Source of the DNA: CAWBJP01 sp963789165 | Lineage (GTDB): Bacteria > Actinomycetota > Acidimicrobiia > IMCC26256 > BP-133 | NCBI GenBank assembly: GCA_963789165.1 | Contig: CAWBJP010000007.1 | Span: 310,001-374,000 of the forward strand | Direction of reading: 5' to 3' | DNA length: 64,000 bases | In this document: piece after piece, positions 45,324 to 53,062 of the stretch | How the letters are laid out: each line of letters starts with the position of its first letter | Position numbering within the stretch: position 1 is the first letter of the stretch | Program-made: the position numbers and the translations under genes | The notes under the pieces: generated by a model | Databases searched by the model: none | Seen by the model: only the letters and a program-made list of their open reading frames with translations | What the model was told of the DNA's origin: nothing

Positions 45324-45848
45324 ACACCCAGAGGATCTACCTGGACCCGAGCGCCGAGCGGGAACCGGTGGCCCGCTCGCTGGCGGCACGGCCCACCAGC
45401 CTGGAGGGCAAGGTCGTCGGCCTGCTCGACATCTCCAAGCCCCGGGGCGACGTGTTCCTCGACCGCCTCGAGACGCTCCTCAACCGAGCGGGGCCTGCGG
45501 ACGCTGCGGTTCCGCAAGCCCACCTTCGCCAAGGTGGCGCCCGTCGACCTGCGCCACGAGATCGCCACCAAGTGCGACGTGGTCATCGAAGCCCTGGCCG
45601 ACTGAGGCAGCTGCTCGTCGTGCAGTGTGCACGACATCGTCGACCTGGAGACGCGGGGGGTCCCCGGGCGTGATGCTGGCCTCCAGCGAGTTCGTCGAAG
45701 CGGCCGAGTCGCAGGCCCGGGCGCTGGGCCTGGCTCCGGCCCGGGTGTTCGTGGCCCATCCCATCCAGGACCGCACCGACGACGAGATGCGGGCCCTGGC
45801 CGACGCCGCCTTCCCGAGGTGCTGGCCGCCCTGACCGGCGGGGCTTGA
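45320..45848 (+). CDS. UGSC-family selenoprotein (in-frame UGA; three frameshifts in this sequence)
   Basis: GTG 45320 follows GGGAGGTGGGAAC. Start: EREPVARSLAARPTSLEGKV, GLLDISKPRGDVFLDRLETLL, RTLRFRKPTFAKVAPVDLRH, then DVVIEALAD-UGA-GSCSSCSVHDIVDLE. The residues after the UGA (45603-45605) spell GSC, so the UGA occupies the selenocysteine of the UGSC motif that defines this family. The open frame continues well beyond it (MLASSEFVEAAESQARALGL; RVFVAHPIQDRTDDEMRALADAAF). Extra C near 45484, extra G near 45668 and one C missing near 45816, all in G/C runs, break the frame; repaired length about 175 residues with Sec at 95. A SECIS hairpin follows the UGA. Confidence 0.8.
45617..45635 (+). promoter_or_regulatory. 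Bacterial SECIS element for the UGA at 45603
   Basis: GTCGTGCA and TGCACGAC form a perfect 8-bp stem around the loop GTG. The first loop G is 20 nt after the UGA, within the 16-37 nt expected for bacterial SECIS elements, and the loop G is at the position contacted by SelB. The hairpin lies inside the coding sequence, as bacterial SECIS do. Confidence 0.75.
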
Positions 45849-45878
45849 TTACCGCCCAAGTCACGCCTTATCCTCTCG

Positions 45879-45895
45879 CTTAGGGATGCCCTAAG
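45879..45895. promoter_or_regulatory. Palindrome upstream of bfd, possible iron-responsive operator
   Basis: CTTAGGGATGCCCTAAG: 7-bp arms around ATG, in a locally AT-richer stretch about 50 bp before the bfd start. The outer TTAGG/CCTAA resembles DtxR/IdeR iron boxes, but the central bases and spacing (15 rather than 19 bp) differ. Position ahead of an iron-release/storage pair supports a metal-regulated site. Confidence 0.4.
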
Positions 45896-45946
45896 GCATT
45901 CGTCTGAAGGGTGCCTCACCAACGGGTTTCGGGGGGACTGGCTGGC

Positions 45947-46273
45947 ATGTGGGTCTGCCTCTGCAAAGGCGTGAACGACCGGCAGATCCGCGCCGCCATC
46001 AAAGCCGGAGCCCGGACTCCGGAAGAGATCTCCGAGCGTTGCCGCGCCGCCACCGGTTGCGGTGGATGCCTCCCCGAGGTGTGCCGGCTCCTGGCCGACC
46101 ACCTCGCGGCCGAGGCTTACGTCACCGGTTGCCAGCACGTCCTCGTCCGTCGGAGCCGCGTCGGCCTGACCCCTCCGTCACAGCCTGAGCCGGCTCTGGC
46201 TGTTTCGTCGCGGCTAAGCTGCCGCCGATCACCGGGAAGTCTCAGGCCGGTGGGGCGAGCGAGGGGGAATCCG
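45947..46273 (+). CDS. bfd: Bacterioferritin-associated ferredoxin, reading into bfr
   Basis: ATG 45947: MWVCLCKGVNDRQIRAAI, then ERCRAATGCGGCLPEVCRLL, giving the four Cys (CxC...CxxC) of Bfd's 2Fe-2S cluster. Bfd reduces stored ferric iron in bacterioferritin. The Bfd domain ends near residue 58; the frame stays open through a 50-residue Arg/Ser/Pro-rich stretch into Bfr, with no stop. Either a real fusion or a lost stop from a small indel; the linker looks unselected. Confidence 0.8.
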
Positions 46274-46741
46274 ATGCAGTCGAGCCCGGAGATCATCGAA
46301 CTGCTGAACGACGTGCTGACCGCCGAGCTCACCGCGGTCAACCAGTACTTCGTCCACTCCAAGATGTGCGACAACTGGGGCTACAAACGCCTGGCCGACC
46401 ACGGCCGGGAGGAATCCTTCGGCGAGATGAAGCACGCCGAGCAGCTCATCGACCGGATCCTCTACCTGGAGGGCGTCCCCAACATGCAGCGCCTGGCCAC
46501 GGTGCGCGTGGGTGAGACGGTCACCGAGCAGATCACGCTGGAGCTGGAGACGGAGAAGGACGCCATCACCCGCCTGGCCGCCGGCATCGAGCAGTGCCGG
46601 CGCACCGACGAGGGCAGCCGCCTCCTGCTGGAGAGCATCCTCGCCGCGGAAGAGGAGCACGCCGACTGGCTGGAGACCCAGCTGGAGCTCATCAGCCAGC
46701 TCGGAGAAGGCCTCTACCTCAACACCCAGGTGCACAGCTAG
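46274..46741 (+). CDS. bfr: Bacterioferritin
   Basis: 155 residues from ATG 46274, with GAGGGGG 7 bp upstream. Four-helix ferritin with ferroxidase ligands: TAELTAVNQYFVHSKMC (Glu), REESFGEMKHAEQLIDRIL (Glu..His, with the heme-ligand Met in GEMKHAE), the Glu helix ETEKDAITRLAAGIEQC and the last AAEEEHADWLETQL (Glu..His). Stores iron as a 24-mer with heme. Its own ribosome-binding site suggests it is made separately from Bfd. Confidence 0.93.
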   Translation: MQSSPEIIELLNDVLTAELTAVNQYFVHSKMCDNWGYKRLADHGREESFGEMKHAEQLIDRILYLEGVPNMQRLATVRVGETVTEQITLELETEKDAITRLAAGIEQCRRTDEGSRLLLESILAAEEEHADWLETQLELISQLGEGLYLNTQVHS

Positions 46742-46747
46742 GCCGCG

Positions 46748-47545
46748 TTACAGGAGCGACTCCAGGGGCCCGGCCGGACCCCGCCGGACGTACCACTCGT
46801 AGCCGTAGACGGCGGCGAACGCCGCCGCGGGCAGGTGCAGGACGGTGGCCGTCTCCGAGATCTGGCTGGCATGGGCGGCCATGGCCCGGCGCTTGGTGTC
46901 CAGGGCGGAGCGCACGTCGAGGGTGGTGGTGATCTCCACGGTGGACATCCCCAGGTGGGTGCCGGCCAGGCCGAGCTCGCCGGTGGCCCGCTTGGCCTCC
47001 ACCACCAGATGCGTCTCGACGAAATGGAGATACTCCCGGTCGACGGTGGCCTCGTAGACGGTGGCCACGCCGGCCGCCTCCGCCGCGGCCAGGCTGGCGT
47101 GATGCACCACCACGTGGTCCGGATGGCCGTAGATGCCCTCGGGGTCGTAGGTGACGAGGGCGGCCGCCGATTCCTCGGTCAGAACGGCGGCCAACCGGCC
47201 GGCCACCTCGACCTCGTCGGCCCAGGCCAGCGAGTTGGGACAGGTGTGGGCGGGATCGCCTGACAGCCCCGAGTCGTGATAGCCGAGGAACTCCACGCGG
47301 GCGACCCCGAGCACCCGGGCGGCCTCCAGGGTCTCCTGGCGGCGCACGCCGGCCAGGTCGGCATGGCCGAATCCCGCCGCCGCCTCCCCCCATTCGCCCC
47401 CGGTGGCGATGACGACGACGACGCGCCAGCCCCCTTCGGCCAGCAGCCAGATGCTCCCGCCGGTGAAGATGGCCTCGTCGTCAGGGTGGGCGTGAAAGAA
47501 GACAACGGTCCGGGCCGGCACGTCGGGGATTATGGTCGGACCCAT
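46748..47545 (-). CDS. PIG-L family deacetylase (LmbE-like, MshB/Mca type)
   Basis: 265 residues. The zinc motif FFHAHPDDEAIFTGGS contains HPDD with an upstream His, and the second zinc site is GIYGHPDHVVVHHASL (third His). These are the ligands of MshB and Mca, enzymes of mycothiol synthesis and detoxification; which activity this has cannot be decided. Its ATG (or a GTG further in) overlaps the opposite-strand gene at 47532. No signal peptide. Confidence 0.85.
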   Translation of the reverse strand: MGPTIIPDVPARTVVFFHAHPDDEAIFTGGSIWLLAEGGWRVVVVIATGGEWGEAAAGFGHADLAGVRRQETLEAARVLGVARVEFLGYHDSGLSGDPAHTCPNSLAWADEVEVAGRLAAVLTEESAAALVTYDPEGIYGHPDHVVVHHASLAAAEAAGVATVYEATVDREYLHFVETHLVVEAKRATGELGLAGTHLGMSTVEITTTLDVRSALDTKRRAMAAHASQISETATVLHLPAAAFAAVYGYEWYVRRGPAGPLESLL

Positions 47546-47831
47546 GCTCGACCGCTGGCTTCAGATCGCCATCGAAGAGGCCGGGGCGGAGAACGTGGAC
47601 CCCTCCCTCCTCTCCCAGGACGCCGTCACCCTGCTGCTCAACCTGGCCCGGGATGCCGCCCACGGGGTGGCCCGGCCCGCCGCGCCCCTCGCCACATTCG
47701 CCGCGGGCCTGGCTCTGGGCCAGGCCGGGGGCGGGCTGGAGGAGCTCACCGCGGCGGTGGAACGGGTGGTGGCGGGGGCCAACGAGTGGGCCAGGAAGGC
47801 AGAGGCGGACGGCGGCGAGCCGGGCGACTGA
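47532..47831 (+). CDS. DUF6457 family protein
   Basis: 99 residues. MLDRWLQIAIEEAGAENVDPS..LLSQDAVTLLLNLARDAAHGVARPAAPLATFAAGLALGQ fits the small helical DUF6457 family of actinobacteria, often near or fused to molybdopterin-guanine dinucleotide synthesis genes. Start may be ATG 47532 or ATG 47544 (MLDRW); the latter shares a CATG with the divergent PIG-L start. Confidence 0.75.
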   Translation: MVGPMLDRWLQIAIEEAGAENVDPSLLSQDAVTLLLNLARDAAHGVARPAAPLATFAAGLALGQAGGGLEELTAAVERVVAGANEWARKAEADGGEPGD

Positions 47832-47878
47832 CCCGCCGGTGCCGGAAACCGCGGGCCACATCGCCGGGCCTGCGGTCT

Positions 47879-48971
47879 CTAGGACTCCTCGGCCACCAAG
47901 GCGGCCAATGCGGTGGTGAGGGGGACGGCCGCCACCAGCCCCAGGCTGCCGACCAGCGTGCGGACCACCTCGGTGGCCACCAGCTCGCCGGTAAGGACCC
48001 CGGAGAGGTCGCGGTTGGACAGGGTGAAGAGCACGAGGAGGGGCAGGGAGGCACCGGCGTAGGCCAGGACCAGGGTGTTGACGGTGGACGCGATGTGGTC
48101 CCGGCCGATCCGGAGTCCCGCAGAGAACAGGCGGGCGAACCCGTAGGTCGGGTTGGCCTGGTGCAGCTCCCAGACCGCGGAAGCCTGGGTGACGGTCACG
48201 TCGTCGAGCACGCCGAGGGAGCCGATGACGATTCCGCCCAGCAGGAGGCCCTGGAGGCTGACCTTGCCCGCGGCGGCCTGCAGGAAGCCGGCCTCCTCCG
48301 AGGCCAGGCCGGAGAAGTGGGACGCCTCGACGAAGACCCAGCCCAGGACGCCGACCAGCAGCAGGCTCCCGAGAGTGCCGAGCACCGCGGTGGTGGTCTG
48401 GGTGTTGAACCCATGGGCCAGGTAGAGGGTGACGAACATGATGGCGGCGGCGCCCACCACCGACACGGCCACCGGGCTACGCCCTTCGAGGATGGCCGGC
48501 AGCATGAACTTGACCAGGACGAGCGAGGCTGACCGCCAGACCGGCGAGGGCCATGAGCCCCCGCCACCGGGCCAGCGCCACCACGGCGAGGGCGAAGCAC
48601 ACCCCGAGCACGAGGAGGGGTGTCCTGCGCTGGAAGTCCGAGAAGTAGTACGTACCCTCGTCTGCGGGGTCACCCCGAACCCCGGGCACGACCCCCACCA
48701 CGATGCGGTCGCCGGCCTCCAGCCGGGGCGCACCCGGACCCTCGCTCACCTCCAGAGGCACGCTGTCGCCCGACTTCCCGCCGCTGGTCAGCCGGGCCGT
48801 GATCTCCTGGCAGGTGACGTTCTGGTCGGCGGACGTCCCCTCACAAGGCCGGCGCTCGACGGCTGTGACCGAGGCGTCGGCCAGCTCGGCCGGGGGCCCG
48901 ATGACGTCGGGGACGGACGGGGTGGGGTCGTCGGGCCAGAGCATCACCAGACCGAGGACGGTGGCGGCCAC
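47879..48971 (-). CDS. YibE/F-like membrane protein (one frameshift)
   Basis: About 370 residues with at least seven membrane segments. First part: VLGLVMLWP, an extracytoplasmic domain (SVTAVERRPCEGTSADQNVTCQEITARL), PLLVLGVCFALAVVALARW. After a one-base shift near 48525 come VGAAAIMFVTLYLAHGFN, LGTLGSLLLVGVLGWVFVEASHFSGLASEEAGFL, GIVIGSLGVLDDVTVTQASAVWEL and the end TALAALVAEES. This matches YibE/F proteins, of uncertain transport function. Begins right after the ferritin-like gene stop. A repeat copy (48665-48689) encodes VPGVRGDP in the external domain. Confidence 0.78.
48665..48689. repeat. GC-rich repeat copy in the YibE/F gene
   Basis: Contains CGGGGTCACCCCGAACCCCG, one base from the kinase and panB cores. 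Read in frame as VVPGVRGDP in the extracytoplasmic domain, where the homology to YibE/F is weak. Confidence 0.65.
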
Positions 48972-49016
48972 GAACGGGATGGTGATGGCACCCAGCAGCA
49001 GGCGGGGACGCGACCC

Positions 49017-50144
49017 TCAGCCCTCCTCGCCGGCCACGATGGCCTCGGCCAGCTCCTGGTCACGGCTGGCCGGCGCCGGCGCCCCGGAGCCCTGCTCCCG
49101 GCGGGCGGCGATCTCCGCCTCGAGCTCATTGGCCACCCGCTCGTCGTTGACGAACAGGTCGGCCGGTTCCATCGCCTCGAAGGCGATGACCCCCATGTCC
49201 TCGAACGCCCGCTGGACCTTGTCGCCCCACAGCCCGATCCGCTTCACGGTCGGCACCACCCGGGAGAAGAGGTTCATGCGGTACAGGGACATGACCTGGG
49301 CGTGCTCCACGTGCTCCACGCATTCGGCCACGTCGAGGCCGAGGTTGGACCACACCTCCTCGCCCAGGAAGCGGTCGCGCAGGAGGTAGCTGGCCTCCAC
49401 CACGAACTCCTCCCGCTCCCGGCGCTCGGCTTCGGTCAGGTCCCGGTAGGCGTCCTGGAGGGCGAGGAGACCGAAGGCCACGTGGCGGGCCTCGTCCTTC
49501 ATGACATAGGCGTTGAGGGACCGGGTCAGCGGATGGCGGGTGAGGTCTCGGATCATGCCGAAGGCGGCCAGGGCCACGCCCTCGATCATCACCTGCATGC
49601 CCAGGTAGGTCATGTCCCAGCGACTGTCGCTGATGGTCTGGTCGAGCAGGCTGGCCAGGTGCGGATTGATGGGATAGGCCAGATCGACTTTGTCGTTGAG
49701 GAACCGGGAGTAGGCCTCGACATGGCGGGCTTCGTCCATGACCTGCGTGGCGGCATAGAACTTTGAATCGACGTCGGGAACGGTCTGGACGATCTTGGAC
49801 GCGCACACCAGGGCGCCCTGCTCGCCGTGGAGGAACTGGGAGAACAACCAGGCGATGTAGTGACGGCGCAGGTTGTCCTTGTCCTGCCGGCTCATCGACT
49901 CGAAGGACTCGGAACCGGCGATGGGAACGTAGTAGTCGGGAAAGGCGTCCTGGTCGGAGAAGTCCAGGTCGAGCGACCAGTCGATCAGGGTGGCGGCGTT
50001 CCACTGCTTCGCCTTCCCCTTCTCGTACAGGGCCAGGAGCCGGTCCCGGCCCGAGTCGTAATCCCAGTTGAAGGCCGTCTCGGTCTCACCGGACACGAAC
50101 CACTTGTCGGTCCCAGGCGGAATCGTGTAGCGCCGCAGGCTCAT
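49017..50144 (-). CDS. Ferritin-like diiron protein (AurF/ribonucleotide-reductase-small-subunit-like)
   Basis: 375 residues from ATG 50144 (MSLRRYTIPPGTDKW). Iron-ligand helices: HGEQGALVCASKIV (Glu), MDEARHVEAYSRFL (ExxH), MIEGVALAAFGMIRDL (Glu) and MKDEARHVAFGLLAL (ExxH). This is the ferritin-like ExxH pair of diiron oxygenases and R2-type proteins; the substrate is unknown. The long upstream frame is an antisense reading of low-complexity repeats. The stop abuts the YibE/F gene. Confidence 0.85.
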   Translation of the reverse strand: MSLRRYTIPPGTDKWFVSGETETAFNWDYDSGRDRLLALYEKGKAKQWNAATLIDWSLDLDFSDQDAFPDYYVPIAGSESFESMSRQDKDNLRRHYIAWLFSQFLHGEQGALVCASKIVQTVPDVDSKFYAATQVMDEARHVEAYSRFLNDKVDLAYPINPHLASLLDQTISDSRWDMTYLGMQVMIEGVALAAFGMIRDLTRHPLTRSLNAYVMKDEARHVAFGLLALQDAYRDLTEAERREREEFVVEASYLLRDRFLGEEVWSNLGLDVAECVEHVEHAQVMSLYRMNLFSRVVPTVKRIGLWGDKVQRAFEDMGVIAFEAMEPADLFVNDERVANELEAEIAARREQGSGAPAPASRDQELAEAIVAGEEG

Positions 50145-50160
50145 GGGGCGACGATACAGC

Positions 50161-50191
50161 GGTGGCGGGGCCCCCGGAGGACCCCGCCACC
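50161..50191. terminator. GC hairpin between two minus-strand genes
   Basis: GGTGGCGGGG and CCCCGCCACC pair perfectly (10 bp) around an 11-base loop. It lies after the stop of the low-complexity secreted gene (50254) and before the ferritin-like start (50144), where a terminator or leader structure is expected. Confidence 0.6.
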
Positions 50192-50253
50192 CTTGTTGTT
50201 GCGATGTGTTTGAGAAGTGATGCTGAATCAGACGAGCGGACAACATGCAGCCG

Positions 50254-50641
50254 TTAACTGGGCTGCGAGCCCCCACCGCCACCGCCGTAGCCGGGCTCAC
50301 TGGGCTGGCCGGGGCTGGGCTCACTGGGCTCCCCAGGGCTGGGCTCGCTCGGCTCACCCGGGCTCGGCTCGCTGGGCTCACCAGGCTGGCCGGGCTCACT
50401 GGGCTCACCGGGCTGGCCTGGCTCACTCGGCTGACCCGGCTCGCTGGGCTGACCCGGCTCCTCGGAGCAGGCCTCGCCACCGCCGGTCAGCGCGCAGATG
50501 ACGGGATCGGGATGGCCCGGCCCCCGCCGCCCCCCGCCGCGGGGCCCCTCCTGCCTGGGCCATGGCGCCGCCCATCAGTCCGAAGGCAACTACGAACGCG
50601 GCTAGCAAGCGGCATGCGCCTCTTGCTCTCCATGGAATCAC
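50254..50641 (-). CDS. Secreted low-complexity Ser-Glu-Pro-Gly protein (frameshifted)
   Basis: GTG 50641 opens a signal peptide (CRLLAAFVVAFGLMGGAMAQA). One indel in a C/G-rich run near 50530 brings in the frame ICALTGGGEACSEEPGQPSEPG, followed by many PSEPG/GEPSEPS/GQPSEPG repeats and the end GGGGGSQPS (stop TAA at 50254-50256). Mature protein would be short, acidic, Pro/Gly-rich with two Cys. No family recognised; likely surface or stalk material. Confidence 0.55.
50280..50465 (-). repeat. Degenerate GAGCC-rich tandem repeat coding for SEPG motifs
   Basis: On the minus strand, 9-18 bp units with the pattern GAGCCCAGCGAGCCG and variants repeat about a dozen times, giving alternating P-S-E-P-G and P-G-E-P-S peptides. 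Units are short and spacers absent, so it is not a CRISPR array. Confidence 0.7.
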
Positions 50642-51010
50642 CCCTTTTTCCCCCGGCCCTGGGTCCGCCGAACTGGGAATTTATGGAATAGGACTTTTCG
50701 GACAAGGCGACCTCATACCCCCGGACTGGCAGAAAAAACCTCTTGCGCTCAGGTCGTCCCTTTTCGGGCGGAGCGGGGCCGCCGTGGGCCAAAAGAGGCC
50801 AAAAGCGCTGGTTCGGCGAAATCCTCGGTCGTGCCCGTTCTGGCCGCTCCCCCGCGGCCTGCTGCGCCCTCCCCGCCGATTCCGCTCAAGTCGGACAGCC
50901 GGGCTGCCGAAATCACACGCGTGTACTTCGAAATTACATCTGTGTCATTCCCGGCCTCGCCGGTGTGGCCCGGGGTGGCCAGCCCGCTCGAACCCCTGGG
51001 CCAGCCGGGG
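50642..51010. other. 369-bp intergenic region upstream of the lytic transglycosylase
   Basis: Lies between two divergent secreted-protein genes. It holds CCTCTTGCGCTCAGG and A-rich/AT-richer parts (50690-50745, 50905-50945), the latter with TCACACGCGTGTAC and TACATCTGTGTCA just 70 bp before the transglycosylase start, which could be promoter or regulator sites. The frame that extends the transglycosylase upstream through here lacks a signal peptide and looks unselected. No gene or known riboswitch is recognisable. Confidence 0.4.
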
Positions 51011-51706
51011 ATGCCCGAGCCCCGCCGCACCCTGCGGCGCTGGGGTGCCCTCCTGGCCATGGCCGGTCTCGCCCTGCCTGGCGTCCAGGTCGGGCGGCAA
51101 GCCGAGCCCGCGCCGGCGGCCGTGCCGGAGCCGGCCGTGACCGCCCCGGCCGAGGAGGTCCCCGTCAGCCTCCTGCCCGACGACGTCTGGGAGGCCGCAC
51201 TGGTCGAACCCACCCCGCCGGCGGTCGAGGGGCCGGCTCCGGCCGCCCCGGAGGAGCAGGCCCGGGCGCTGCCCGCGGCCAGCTCTCCCGTGCCCGGGAG
51301 CCGGGAGCACCTCCGGCCCTTACTGGTGCGCTACGCCGAGGAGAACGATCTTCCCGCCGACCTGATCATGGCCCAGGCCTGGAAGGAGTCGAGCTGGCGG
51401 GTCGGGGCCATCTCCGAGGACGGGGCCACCGGGGTCATGCAGCTCATGCCCGTCACCGTCACCCACGTCTCCCGCAAGCTTCTCAAGCTGAAGCACAACC
51501 TCGACCCTCTCGATCCGGCGGCCAACATCCGCATGGGCACCCGCCTCATGCGCCACCTCATCGACCGGTTCGAAGGTGACTACCGCCGGGCCCTCATGGC
51601 CTACAACCAGGGCGTCACGTCGCTCCTGGCCAACGGGCCCTACGGCGAGGCCCGCGCCTACGCCGACACCGTCTTCGCCCTCCGACCGCAGTTCCAGTCT
51701 TCATGA
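51011..51706 (+). CDS. Secreted lytic transglycosylase (SLT domain)
   Basis: 231 residues from ATG 51011 (MPEPRRTLRRWGALLAMAGL), whose start gives a signal peptide. A Pro/Ala/Glu-rich linker (residues 35-100) leads to the SLT domain: IMAQAWKESSWRVGAISEDGATGVMQLMPVT with the catalytic Glu in KESS, then LDPLDPAANIRMGTRLMRHLIDRF and RALMAYNQG. Cleaves peptidoglycan to 1,6-anhydro-MurNAc products, the substrate of AnmK, whose gene converges on this one. Confidence 0.9.
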   Translation: MPEPRRTLRRWGALLAMAGLALPGVQVGRQAEPAPAAVPEPAVTAPAEEVPVSLLPDDVWEAALVEPTPPAVEGPAPAAPEEQARALPAASSPVPGSREHLRPLLVRYAEENDLPADLIMAQAWKESSWRVGAISEDGATGVMQLMPVTVTHVSRKLLKLKHNLDPLDPAANIRMGTRLMRHLIDRFEGDYRRALMAYNQGVTSLLANGPYGEARAYADTVFALRPQFQSS

Positions 51707-51839
51707 GCCGCCGGCCCGAACCGCGCCGGCCCATCACTCCCCGGCCGGCGCCGCGCGGCCCGGCGGCGGGCAGGACCTGGCACCCCTGCTTAGGTCCAAG
51801 GGTTCCGCCAGGCCGGCCGGCCGGGAAGCCGAGGGGTGA

Positions 51840-53062
51840 CTAGACCCCGGAGGCGCCTTCCACGACGAGGCGGATGGGCATCTGCACAGGCCCGGGGAGG
51901 ACCGGCACTGGCCGGGGCCCGGCAGTCAGCCGCCCCAGAACGGCTGGATGGCGGGCCCCGGTGAGTGACGGGAGCGTCCCCGGGAGGCCATGGACGGAGA
52001 GGAAGCCGAGGGTGGCGAAGGCGTAGGCCTCCTTGGCCTCCGAGGGGAGTCCCAGATCATCGACGGTCCGGAGGGTGGCGGGCGCCAGACGGTCGGCCGA
52101 GGCCGTCCATCAGGGTGCGTGTTCCACGTGCCGCCACCGGAGGCGATCACTTCCTTGACGCCGTGACGGCGGCAGGCGGCGGCCACGACCTCGGCCACGT
52201 GGGCCGTGAGCGTGGCGCACAGGTCGTCGTCCGCCGGGAGGCGCAGCGAGGCGGGCGAGGGCGGCGTCCAGGTAGGCGAGGTGGAAGCGTTCCTTGCCCG
52301 TGGTCTTGGGCGGGGGCTGGTCGTAGTAGGGATCGTCGAGCAGGGCGGCGAGCAGGGCTTCGTCCACCCGGCCCCGGGCCGCCCTCCGGCCGTGGTGGTC
52401 ATGGCGCTCGGACCCGCCGGTCAGGCGCTCCACGGCCGCGTCGAGCAGGGCGTTGGCCGGGCCGGCGTCGAAGGCGACGGGGGGTACGCCGGGGGCGACC
52501 ACGGTGAGGTTGGCGATGCCACCCAGGTTGAGGGCGGCCCGGGGCGGGTGGCCGGGGCCGGGTGGCGGGGCCGGGTGGCCACCGAGGAGCAGGACGTCGA
52601 ACAGGCCGACCAGGGGCGCCCCCTGGCCGCCGGCGGCCACGTCGGCGGAGCGCAGGTCGGAGAGGACGGGCGCCCCGGCCGCCTCCGCGATCCAGGCCGG
52701 GTTGCCGATCTGGAGGGTGCCTCCCACCCGCCCGTCCATCACCCAGTGGAACATGGTCTGGCCGTGGGACACGACGAGCTCAGGCTCGATGCCGAGGCTG
52801 GTGGCGGCGGCGGCGAACTCCTGGCCGACCAGGTTGTCGAGGCGGCACCAGGTCTCGGCCGTCGTGGCGGCGGGTGGAAGGGCGGCGCCGAGCGCGCTTC
52901 GCAGTTCCGGGCTGTAGGCGATCGTGTTGTGGGCCAGAGGCGAGAGGGTGAGCACCACCTCTCCGGGGTCACCCCGGGCCCCGGCGCCTCGAGGCGGAGG
53001 TCGGCGGCGGCCACATCGATGCCGTCCATCGACGTGCCCGACATGAGCCCGATGACGATCAC
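51840..53062 (-). CDS. anmK: Anhydro-N-acetylmuramic acid kinase (frameshifts)
   Basis: GTG 53062: VIVIGLMSGTSMDGIDVAAADL is the AnmK ATP-site start. Then LSPLAHNTIAYSPELRSALG, VVSHGQTMFHW, LQIGNPAWIAEAAGAPVLSDLRSADVAAGGQGAPL with the catalytic Asp, LNLGGIANLTVV, FDAGPANALLDA, and VIASGGGTWN, ending VVEGASGV-stop. It phosphorylates and opens 1,6-anhydro-MurNAc to MurNAc-6-phosphate. The frame breaks near 52970 (at a repeat copy), 52400 and 52100. All key motifs survive, so probably functional in the organism. Confidence 0.85.
52964..52988. repeat. GC-rich repeat copy at a frame change in anmK
   Basis: Contains CGGGGTCACCCCGGGCCCCG. It falls exactly between LRLE and GEVVLTLSPLAHN of AnmK, where homologues have no insert, and coincides with the frame change. 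Confidence 0.6.

Noticed and set aside
45603..45605. TGA as the ordinary stop of the 45320 gene
   Set aside because: The family motif and a long homologous stretch continue directly after it, and a SECIS hairpin is present at the right distance.
50280..50465. CRISPR array
   Set aside because: Units are short, contiguous and degenerate, without unique spacers; no cas genes in the window.
49017..50480. Extended start of the ferritin-like protein at 50480
   Set aside because: The extra 112 residues are translations of the SEPG repeat region; homology begins at MSLRRYTIPPG (50144).
50245..50691. Plus-strand ORF with GLTGLAGLTRL repeats as a leucine-rich-repeat protein
   Set aside because: It is antisense to the SEPG repeats of a gene with a real signal peptide on the other strand.
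50642..51010. Cyclic di-AMP (ydaO-type) riboswitch ahead of the lytic transglycosylase
   Set aside because: Such riboswitches often precede cell-wall hydrolase genes in actinobacteria, but I could not find their conserved core here.
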